Positions 1-4,861 of a DNA stretch of 6,934 bases are shown in pieces (position 1 is the first letter of the stretch; every line of letters begins with the position of its first letter). Position numbers and translations under genes: made by a program. The notes under the pieces were generated by a model. The model saw only the letters and a list, made by a program, of their open reading frames with translations. It made no database searches and had not been told where the DNA came from. This DNA is from an uncultured Eubacteriales bacterium (lineage in GTDB: Bacteria > Bacillota > Clostridia > Oscillospirales > Acutalibacteraceae), in the NCBI GenBank assembly GCA_934675165.1, contig CAKUPP010000038.1, forward strand, positions 1 through 6,934, read 5' to 3'.

Positions 1-28
1 CGTGATAGTCTCGTGGCTTTCTATATAC

Positions 29-70
29 AAAAAAACGAGGGCTATAGAAACCAAGTCCCCAATAGCCCTC
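29..70 (-). terminator. Intrinsic terminator of tRNA-Pro
   Basis: Read on the minus strand, a perfect 9-bp stem GAGGGCTAT/ATAGCCCTC (plus-strand arms 62-70 and 37-45) encloses a 16-nt loop. It is followed after one G by a run of seven T. It begins only a few bases after the encoded CCA of the tRNA, so the tRNA is probably a single-gene transcript. Confidence 0.8.
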
Positions 71-75
71 AAAAC

Positions 76-151
76 TGGTCGAGGTGACAGGACTCGAACC
101 TGCGGCATCTTGGTCCCAAACCAAGCACTCTACCAGCTGAGCTACACCTCG
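76..151 (-). tRNA. tRNA-Pro (anticodon TGG)
   Basis: The minus strand folds as a canonical 76-nt tRNA. The 7-bp acceptor stem is CGAGGTG/CACCTCG, with discriminator A and an encoded CCA (76-78). The D-arm contains AGCTCAGCTGGTAGAG and the T-arm contains GGTTCGAGTCC. The anticodon stem CTTGG/CCAAG carries the loop TTTGGGA, giving anticodon TGG, which reads proline CCN codons. A consensus promoter lies just upstream and an intrinsic terminator just downstream, so it appears to be transcribed alone. An apparent plus-strand reading frame across it is the familiar false translation of an antisense tRNA. Confidence 0.97.
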
Positions 152-163
152 ATCTACATGATC

Positions 164-192
164 ATTATACAATGGGTATATAAAAATGTCAA
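164..192 (-). promoter_or_regulatory. Sigma-70/sigma-A promoter of tRNA-Pro
   Basis: On the minus strand a perfect -35 TTGACA (187-192) and a perfect -10 TATAAT (164-169) are separated by exactly 17 bp (170-186). The -10 ends 12 nt before the mature tRNA 5' end. Transcription should therefore start about six bases upstream of the tRNA, leaving a very short 5' leader. Confidence 0.9.
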
Positions 193-290
193 CAAAAACA
201 TTTTGTAGAGTTTTTTAAGTTTGTCTGACTCGAGTTAACTGTAACACAACTTAGTTTATTCGCCACTTCTTTTTTATTTTTCATAACACA

Positions 291-452
291 TCAATTGTAA
301 ATCAATAACTTTGACCACCCCACTTCCAAATCAACATTATTCTCAGAATTTTTTAGTTTTCTAAACGTATGAAGATTTCTCAGAATAATATATTTATTGC
401 AACCATTTATTTTTGTCCGTTCTATGAAATTAAACATGTAATGGGTATATAC
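291..452 (-). pseudogene. Remnant of an IS66-type transposase C-terminus
   Basis: A 53-codon minus-strand frame, stopped upstream by TAG (453-455) and ended by TGA (291-293), has no convincing start codon or ribosome site. Its product contains IERTKINGCNKYIILRNL and later NVDLEVGWSK. This resembles the C-terminal tail of IS66-family transposases, recalled as roughly 'IETAKxNGxNPYxYLxxLL ... dLEaLLPWS': the spacing fits, but the LLPW motif has decayed to EVGW. The catalytic core of the transposase is not visible, so this can only be a fragment. It overlaps by a few codons, in another frame, the unidentified ORF that ends at 430. The assignment rests on remembered family patterns and is moderate at best. 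Confidence 0.42.
336..389. repeat. Imperfect inverted repeat around two TTCTCAGAA palindromes
   Basis: ATTATTCTCAGAA (336-348) and TTCTCAGAATAAT (377-389) are 13-nt inverted arms with a single central C-C mismatch and a 28-nt gap. Each arm also contains the small palindrome TTCTCAGAA. The pair lies inside the IS66-like remnant and lacks a T-tract, so it is not an obvious terminator. It may be chance in AT-rich DNA. Confidence 0.4.
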
Positions 453-699
453 CTAAATTTCTAGATTCATCATTTTTCTTAAATAATTTTGTACCAGACG
501 TTAATCCTTTACCCCTTTTTAAATTAAAAAATATATAATTAAAAATTTTATTGCTTTCATTCTTATATTTTTTTATTTCTAGAACATATAACAGTAATTC
601 TGGCAAACCGTCAAAATCAAACGTTTCTTGACATGCAGAGCTATACTTGTTTACCAATGTTTCAACTAAAGCACACTTCTTATTCTTCACCCAAGACAA
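430..699 (-). CDS. Short unidentified ORF, possibly a gene remnant
   Basis: This minus-strand frame encodes 89 residues from a TTG codon at 697-699. No ATG or GTG is available in frame, and the upstream sequence holds only a weak purine run (AAAGAGAG), so translation is doubtful. The product is lysine- and asparagine-rich with a central hydrophobic, helix-like stretch (LPELLLYVLEIKKY, about residues 32-45). It has no signal peptide and no motif I recognise. The composition looks more like protein than random frame, and it sits directly upstream of an IS66-like fragment in a neighbouring frame. It may therefore be part of the same decayed mobile element or another truncated gene. No function is proposed. 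Confidence 0.25.
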   Translation of the reverse strand: MSWVKNKKCALVETLVNKYSSACQETFDFDGLPELLLYVLEIKKYKNESNKIFNYIFFNLKRGKGLTSGTKLFKKNDESRNLGIYPLHV

Positions 700-934
700 A
701 ATGGTTACACGCTCTCTTTGTTATTTATTAAGGCAGCTGTAAAAATTAAAACACCTATTTGCTAAATTCAATTCAAAATATTTTTAAATTTTTATATCTA
801 AAATTCGACACAAAAATTTGAAGTTCTGCAATTATGAATATATATTACATTTTTAATTTAGATAAAATATAACAAATTATTTTTGAAAAGCAAGATTTAA
901 ATAGTCATTACTTTATACAAAATTTATAAGTCGA

Positions 935-956
935 ATATATATATATATATATATAT
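935..956. repeat. (AT)11 dinucleotide microsatellite
   Basis: Eleven uninterrupted AT units lie about 230 bp upstream of the LRR protein start codon. Such tracts are prone to length change by slipped-strand mispairing. An effect on expression would be possible only if a promoter or binding site adjoins it, and no good promoter spans it. Confidence 0.9.
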
Positions 957-1019
957 TGCACAAATAAAGTTTCTTTAAGTCTATAAAATGTTTAATTGGG
1001 AGAAATATGGGTTTTTGTA

Positions 1020-1056
1020 TTGCTTTTTGGAAATATATGTTCTATTATGTGCACAT
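1020..1056 (+). promoter_or_regulatory. Candidate promoter and operator-like palindrome for the LRR gene
   Basis: TTGCTT (1020-1025) and TATTAT (1043-1048) are separated by 17 bp, giving an acceptable but non-consensus sigma-A promoter. It would leave a leader of about 130 nt before the ATG at 1186. Overlapping the -10 end and the expected start point is the perfect 10-bp palindrome ATGTGCACAT (1047-1056). Inverted 8-mers GGAAATAT (1028-1035) and ATATTTCC (1071-1078) flank it. A repressor could bind here, but no regulator is known. Confidence 0.3.
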
Positions 1057-1185
1057 GGTAATTCCCGGGCATATTTCCATAATATTTCAAATTTGCATCC
1101 AAAAACTGCATAAGCACATATTTCGCGCGTAGTGTTTTTTAGTTTTAGTGATGCAGGATTTAAAAATTTTAAAGGAGATGGTAGA

Positions 1186-3630
1186 ATGTTTTTAAAAACA
1201 TTGGCTGCATCTGTGCTTTCTGCATTATCACTGGTTAATCCGGGGACAATATCGAATAGCAACAGCACAGCATTGTCAACCAGAAATACAGAGTTAACAC
1301 AAAGGCCTGCTGTAGCCCCAAATGTGACAAATTTTTATGTGCCAATGCGTAACCATACAAATTCTGAAGTGCTTAGCATAATAAATGAATCGGAGGAGGA
1401 AGGCAAAAAAGCAGTAGAAAAAATTTACGGCTCCAGACGTGGCTACGACACTTACCTTTTTGAAACGCGCTCAACTTGGCAAGAATACGGTTACGAGGTT
1501 ACTTTTAAATTGTACAGTGATAGCTCATCTGATGTTAAATCCTCAAACATTAAATTAGCTGTTTCAGGGAATTTTTCGATACACACGGATTCTATTGATT
1601 ACATTATTGAAACTTTTAATAAAAAGTATTCAAGCAGTTATACTAGGAATAATTTCCCTCTAAAAGAAGTAGTGATAGATAGTGGAATAACCGATATGAT
1701 TCCTGGCTCGTTTAGCGGTTTGTACGAGTTACAATCGGTAACAATACCTAGCAGTGTAGATAGAATTTTTCCTTACACATTCCAAAGTTGTATAGGTTTG
1801 AGTTCTGTAGTAATACCTGATAGTGTACGTTCTATTGGTAGCGAGGCTTTTGGAAATTGTGTAAATCTAGTTTCTATAAAACTACCTTCTAGCCTTACCA
1901 CTATTGAACGTTCGGCATTTGAAGGCTGCGCAAGTCTAAATTCTGTAGAACTGCCTTCTAGCCTTACCACTATTGAACGTTCAGCATTTGAAGGCTGCGC
2001 AAGTCTAAATTCTGTAGAACTGCCTTCTAGCCTTACCACCATCGGTTTAGAAGCATTTAAGAATTGCGAAAGCTTAACTTCAATATCAATTCCTTCTCTA
2101 GTCACTAATATTGAATACAGAGCATTTGAGGGATGTAAGTCTCTAAAGAATCTAAAGCTCCCTTCTGCCGCAACCTATATTGGTGATGGTGCATTTAGAA
2201 ATTGCACAAGTCTATCTGAAGTAGTTATTCCTTCTACCGTAACCTATATTGGTGATGATGCATTTAGAGATTGCGTAATTCTATCTAAAGTAGTTATTCC
2301 TTCTACCGCAACCTATATTGGTGATAATGCATTTGACGGATGTAACGTGCTAGTAAATGCTAACTATTGCGGTGTATACGATATAGGAAAAGAAAATGTT
2401 TTTGCAAATAATATAAGCAAAGTTAAAGTGCCAACCACTTATGTAGATACTACTTTTTGCGGTAAAGAAGTATTAAAACGATTAACAGAAGGAGATATTT
2501 GCGAATATATTCCAGACGTTCCCTATCCTTCTGAAAAGACAAAATGTGGGAAAACAGGAGATAGCTACTATCGAATCAATGGCGGTGTCTTAGAAATTTC
2601 TGGTACTGGCGAAATGTGTTCATTTAACGATAAAGATTCATATCCATGGTCCCGATACATGAACGATGTACAAACAATTGAAGTAAAAGAGGGTGTTACA
2701 AAAATTTCAGCTTATGCTTTTAAAGATTTTACAAATCTGCAAAAAGTTATTATTGCAAGTTCCGTAGCAGATATAGGGGAAAAAGCCTTTTCAGGATGCT
2801 CAAATTTAAATGACGTAAAATATTGCGGAATTCAGACAATAAATTCTTCAGATTCTGTTTTTGAAGGCTGTAACTATCTAAATAAAGTAAATGTAAATGA
2901 AAATTATCAAGATGAAAATTTCTGCTATAAACAAGTAGAGAAAAAACTCGATGACCAATGCGAAGCAATACCAGACCCATCTGAAAAACAACAATGTAAA
3001 TCATATGACGAAAATAATAACAATATAACAAGTTATTGGAGCCTTAAAGATGGTGTTTTGATAATTTCCGGTGATGACAAAATGTGTGGTAGCGGTGCTA
3101 TGTCTATGAATAAATTCCCATGGCACAAATATGCAAATGATATAGAGACTATTATCATAGAAAATGGCATTACAAAAATTTCTGAAGGTGCGTTTGCTGG
3201 ACTTACAAATTTGGTAAATGTTGTTATACCAAATTCTGTGCGTTCTATTGGGTCCAACGCTTTTGAAGGGTGTACAAGTTTAAACAGTGTTATTATACCA
3301 GGTTCTGTGCGTTCTATTGGATTCAAAGCTTTTGGAGGATGTAAAAATTTAAGCAATGTAAAATACTGTGGAGCTGGTGGTTTGATACAAGATTCATCAT
3401 ATTATTATGTATTTGAAGATTGTTATGCCTTATCTCAAGTAGATGTACCTTACAAGTACGATGATTCAGTATTCTGTGGTATAGGTGTTAGAAAAGTGCT
3501 TGATGATCAATGCGAAATAAACCCACTACCAATTGACAACGGTGTACTTTCAAGAACCAAACATGTTTTCCCTATAGCAGCAGGTTTAACTGCCGGCGTT
3601 TTGGCACTTCAAAGACACATAAAAATATAA
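1186..3630 (+). CDS. Secreted BspA-like leucine-rich-repeat surface protein
   Basis: The 814-residue product is probably exported and displayed at the surface for adhesion or host-protein binding, as known for BspA/TpLRR-type (LRR_5) proteins. The ATG at 1186 is chosen because AAAGGAG (1171-1177) lies 8 nt upstream; an in-frame GTG at 1132 has no ribosome site. Residues 1-17 form a signal-like hydrophobic segment with one lysine. Residues 18-160 match nothing I know. From about 162 to 393 run 23-residue LRRs of the form 'IPssvtsIgxxAFxgCxsLxxVx'. A tail cassette Y-C-G ... V/F-x-V-x-x-x-Y ... F-C-x-x-x-V-x-K-x-L ... C follows (394-439). Cap domains with GVLEISGTGEM and GVLIISGDDKM, each followed by PW, start near 454 and 604. 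Each leads to one or two LRRs and another cysteine cassette (546-592, 727-776). Residues 794-808 are hydrophobic and followed by the basic tail QRHIKI, a possible membrane anchor. No LPXTG or SLH motif is present. Confidence 0.93.
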   Translation: MFLKTLAASVLSALSLVNPGTISNSNSTALSTRNTELTQRPAVAPNVTNFYVPMRNHTNSEVLSIINESEEEGKKAVEKIYGSRRGYDTYLFETRSTWQEYGYEVTFKLYSDSSSDVKSSNIKLAVSGNFSIHTDSIDYIIETFNKKYSSSYTRNNFPLKEVVIDSGITDMIPGSFSGLYELQSVTIPSSVDRIFPYTFQSCIGLSSVVIPDSVRSIGSEAFGNCVNLVSIKLPSSLTTIERSAFEGCASLNSVELPSSLTTIERSAFEGCASLNSVELPSSLTTIGLEAFKNCESLTSISIPSLVTNIEYRAFEGCKSLKNLKLPSAATYIGDGAFRNCTSLSEVVIPSTVTYIGDDAFRDCVILSKVVIPSTATYIGDNAFDGCNVLVNANYCGVYDIGKENVFANNISKVKVPTTYVDTTFCGKEVLKRLTEGDICEYIPDVPYPSEKTKCGKTGDSYYRINGGVLEISGTGEMCSFNDKDSYPWSRYMNDVQTIEVKEGVTKISAYAFKDFTNLQKVIIASSVADIGEKAFSGCSNLNDVKYCGIQTINSSDSVFEGCNYLNKVNVNENYQDENFCYKQVEKKLDDQCEAIPDPSEKQQCKSYDENNNNITSYWSLKDGVLIISGDDKMCGSGAMSMNKFPWHKYANDIETIIIENGITKISEGAFAGLTNLVNVVIPNSVRSIGSNAFEGCTSLNSVIIPGSVRSIGFKAFGGCKNLSNVKYCGAGGLIQDSSYYYVFEDCYALSQVDVPYKYDDSVFCGIGVRKVLDDQCEINPLPIDNGVLSRTKHVFPIAAGLTAGVLALQRHIKI
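1882..2039 (+). repeat. Near-identical 69-bp tandem repeats inside the LRR gene
   Basis: Unit 1 (1882-1950) and unit 2 (1951-2019) differ at only two bases, both synonymous (CTA/CTG for leucine, TCG/TCA for serine). A third copy begins identically for 20 bases (2020-2039) and then diverges. Each unit encodes one complete 23-residue LRR, so copy number can change without a frameshift. Confidence 0.95.
2161..2350 (+). repeat. Second run of diverged 69-bp LRR repeats
   Basis: Three units with 69-bp spacing start at 2161, 2230 and 2299. They share CCTTCT(G/A)CCG(C/T)AACC and TATATTGGTGAT, then vary in the AFRxC region. They are more diverged than the units at 1882-2039, suggesting an older duplication. 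Another 69-bp pair shares CGTTCTATTGG at 3241 and 3310, near the 3' end of the gene. Confidence 0.88.
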
Positions 3631-3844
3631 TCTAAACGAATCAATTTTTTGTATTAAACCTCAAATTTTATACTAAACCTCTATAAAGATATTTTATATT
3701 TTAAAAACACTAATTCTTTAAGCATTACCATTTTACACACAATTTTTAGGGGTCAGAAGGCTGAAATATTAAATATAAGTTATTTTTTAAAAAACGATAA
3801 CATTATAAAAAATTTAATTATGTAATTATATGGAGTGATTTTTT
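3631..3844 (+). other. Intergenic spacer between the LRR and ankyrin genes
   Basis: No strong terminator follows the LRR gene. The best candidate is a weak all-AT hairpin, TATAAA/TTTATA (3682-3687, 3693-3698), followed by four T. Direct repeats TATTAAACCTC (3652-3662) and TACTAAACCTC (3671-3681) lie 19 bp apart. A short GC-richer patch, GGGGTCAGAAGGCTGA (3749-3764), contains the small inverted repeat TCAG/CTGA. No convincing promoter for the ankyrin gene could be fixed. Confidence 0.4.
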
Positions 3845-4303
3845 ATGAACATGAAAAAATTGTTATTAACAGGAGTTATTTGCACTTTAGGATTAGGATT
3901 TATCACACCTACATTTCATGCTTACAACGAAAGCATGACACCAACAGAAAATCTTTTTCAGGCGTCAAAAAGTGGAAATATTCACGATATATATCTGTCA
4001 ACACGTGACAACGACGCCATTATTAATAGTACGATTAATGAACAAGGTTTTACACCTTTAACCTTCGCCGTCGAAAACAATCAAATAGAAGCAGTAAAAT
4101 ATTTGGTTAAAATAGGAGCAGATATAAATGCTACCGACGGTTCCGGTATGACTGCTTTAATGATAGCTGCTAAGTATAATTACACAAAAATGGTTGAATT
4201 TTTAATAAATGAAAACACAAATATTAACAATGCTTTATACATAGCAAGAGAAAACCAACATCAAGAAATGGTTGATCTACTATTAGGTTATGTAGAAAAG
4301 TAA
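3845..4303 (+). CDS. Small secreted ankyrin-repeat protein
   Basis: This 152-residue protein starts with MNMKK, followed by a hydrophobic segment (6-20) and a likely signal-peptidase site near residue 26 (FHA/YN). It should therefore act outside the cytoplasm. GGAG (3832-3835) lies 9 nt before the ATG at 3845, which favours it over the second ATG six bases on. The mature part is an ankyrin array. A degenerate first repeat spans about 34-66. A clear repeat around 68-97 contains GFTPLTFAVENNQIEAVKYL followed by GADINA. A second clear repeat around 101-128 contains GMTALMIAAKYNYTKMVEFL. A partial last helix pair (ALYIARENQHQEMVDLL) closes the protein. Ankyrin repeats bind proteins and have no catalytic residues. 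It resembles other short secreted ankyrin proteins of host-associated bacteria, but the partner is unknown. A palindromic terminator candidate follows 24 nt after the stop. Confidence 0.93.
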   Translation: MNMKKLLLTGVICTLGLGFITPTFHAYNESMTPTENLFQASKSGNIHDIYLSTRDNDAIINSTINEQGFTPLTFAVENNQIEAVKYLVKIGADINATDGSGMTALMIAAKYNYTKMVEFLINENTNINNALYIARENQHQEMVDLLLGYVEK

Positions 4304-4326
4304 AACACTATTTAGTTATTCTATGA

Positions 4327-4355
4327 AAATCATCTCGGAATTGCCGAGATGATTT
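4327..4355 (+). terminator. Candidate terminator of the ankyrin gene (hairpin 1 of palindrome A)
   Basis: A perfect 12-bp stem AAATCATCTCGG/CCGAGATGATTT encloses the loop AATTG, 24 nt after the ankyrin stop codon. The A- and T-rich stem ends suit a bidirectional terminator, but the T-tract is only three bases and lies inside the stem. It directly abuts the second palindrome at 4355-4400. Confidence 0.5.
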
Positions 4356-4400
4356 CAGACTGTAGACAAAGCCCCTTTCGAAACTTTGTCTACAGTCTGA
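4355..4400. repeat. Palindromic repeat element, copy A (17-bp perfect arms)
   Basis: TCAGACTGTAGACAAAG (4355-4371) and its exact complement (4384-4400) flank a 12-nt centre. Read on the minus strand the centre is TTTCGAAAGGGG, which can extend the stem by G-U and C-G pairs to a GAAA tetraloop. On that strand it matches copy B (plus strand, 6859 onward) through 31 bases with one mismatch. Unlike copy B it has no T-tract. A frame spanning it on the plus strand (4349-4606) is not considered a gene. Confidence 0.85.
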
Positions 4401-4502
4401 GTCTAGCGTTACTAGAATTTCAATTGTATCAAAAGATTGCCTCATTGTGTCTAAGCACTCAACTTTTAATACAAACGCACGGGTTATTTTATTTTTTTAA
4501 AG

Positions 4503-4546
4503 CGTGTGAAAGTATAAATAAATTTTATATTACCGTGCGAAAGTAT
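4503..4546. repeat. Pair of 13-bp direct repeats
   Basis: CGTGTGAAAGTAT (4503-4515) and CGTGCGAAAGTAT (4534-4546) differ at one base and are 31 bp apart, about three helical turns. They lie between palindrome A and the decayed transposase, in otherwise AT-rich DNA. Function is unknown; they could be binding sites or debris of a mobile element end. Confidence 0.6.
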
Positions 4547-4555
4547 GCAACCCCC

Positions 4556-4712
4556 CCTGTTAAATCTCGTGTAAATTGTTTGCCAATTGCCGTGCTTTTT
4601 CGGTAATGCTTTCCATTTACAACTGTTCTTTTATACATAATACGGCATATTATTGTTGACGTCCTATTTTTGATGGTTTCCGTTCTATCGAAAGAAACCT
4701 TTTTATTTTCAT
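4556..4712 (-). pseudogene. Decayed IS5-family transposase, N-terminal part
   Basis: On the minus strand two adjoining frames together read as the N-terminus of an IS5-type DDE transposase. From 4712 the first frame gives KIKRFLSIERKPSKIGRQQ, matching the family's 'W.KI..fLP.ERKPSKxGRP' start, before a TAA at 4650-4652. The second frame (to 4556) gives NNNMPYYV, an in-frame TAA (4631-4633), then KNSCKWKALP and KKHGNWQTIYTRFNR. These match the family's 'NaxLYvLKnxCKWRALPkxyGNWxTIYxRFNRW'. Homology stops abruptly at a run of seven G, and the DDE catalytic region is absent. The gene has thus suffered a frameshift, a nonsense mutation and a 3' truncation, so it is inactive. No terminal inverted repeats could be assigned. 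Confidence 0.75.
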
Positions 4713-4751
4713 CGCCTTATTATATTTTTATTTCTTCTTTGTATGAACACG

Positions 4752-4785
4752 CTCCAATTGGGCAAAATTACTTGGGAAATTGGAG
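4752..4785. repeat. 8-bp inverted repeat, possible mobile-element edge
   Basis: CTCCAATT (4752-4759) and AATTGGAG (4778-4785) form perfect 8-bp inverted arms with an 18-nt gap. They lie just outside the upstream end of the IS5-family remnant and downstream of the minus-strand gene ending at 4848. There is no T-tract on either side. Confidence 0.35.
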
Positions 4786-4825
4786 AAAACAATACAGTTA
4801 ATGGTAGTAGGATTAAATTGGTGAG

Positions 4826-4861
4826 ATTTCAAAAAATAATACTAATTTTAATTTTTGAAAT
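4826..4861 (-). terminator. Weak AT-rich hairpin at the end of the zinc-ribbon gene
   Basis: ATTTCAAAAA (4826-4835) and TTTTTGAAAT (4852-4861) are perfect 10-bp inverted arms that overlap the last codons and stop of the minus-strand gene. Read on that strand the distal arm is T-rich, but no T-tract follows. Termination would therefore be weak. Confidence 0.25.

Larger units (their letters stand above)
700..1185. other. Long AT-rich intergenic region upstream of the LRR gene
   Basis: From 700 to about 1000 I see no gene, only very AT-rich sequence with an (AT)11 tract. From about 1020 to 1135 the GC content rises visibly (GTGCAC, CCCGGG, CGCGCG). Here a 41-codon plus-strand ORF (1007-1132) begins with ATG four bases after GGGAGA, but its product is a hydrophobic, histidine- and aromatic-rich string with no recognisable family. 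Two minus-strand frames are also open over the same interval, one of them running into the LRR gene. The stretch may be a regulatory leader or the relic of an older gene. None of these frames is called as a gene. Confidence 0.5.

Noticed and set aside
76..192. tRNA-Pro as an integration site for a genomic island covering the window
   Set aside because: Integrases use the tRNA 3' end, which here faces the left edge of the window. The accessory genes lie on the 5' side, and no integrase or repeated tRNA 3' end is visible.
2..208. 68-residue plus-strand ORF with the phrase GDRTRTCGILVPNQALYQLSYTS
   Set aside because: It is the well-known false translation of the antisense strand of a tRNA; the tRNA-Pro gene explains the sequence.
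1007..1132. 41-codon plus-strand ORF with GGGAGA four bases before its ATG
   Set aside because: The product is an unlikely histidine- and aromatic-rich string with no family. The interval is open in several frames, so the ORF is not convincing.
1132..1185. GTG at 1132 as the start of the LRR protein
   Set aside because: No Shine-Dalgarno precedes it, while AAAGGAG with ideal spacing precedes the ATG at 1186, which also places the signal-like segment at the N-terminus.
981..1268. 95-residue minus-strand ORF overlapping the start of the LRR gene
   Set aside because: Its upstream half is antisense to the well-supported LRR gene start and it has no ribosome site. Only its distal part looks protein-like, which is noted as a finding rather than a gene.
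1773..2105. Minus-strand ORF with repeated segments inside the LRR gene
   Set aside because: It is a shadow of the 69-bp LRR repeats on the opposite strand. The same applies to the antisense ORFs at 2750-3031 and 3033-3356.
1882..2367. A CRISPR-like array suggested by regular repeats
   Set aside because: The repeats are contiguous 69-bp coding units of an LRR protein without spacers.
3845..3900. Lipoprotein signal in the ankyrin protein (cysteine at residue 13)
   Set aside because: The residues before the cysteine are G-V-I, which do not fit a lipobox; a normal signal peptide cleaved near residue 26 is more likely.
4349..4606. 85-residue plus-strand ORF beginning in the palindrome
   Set aside because: It starts inside hairpin 1, runs through the repeat and then lies antisense to the decayed IS5-family transposase. 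There is no ribosome site.
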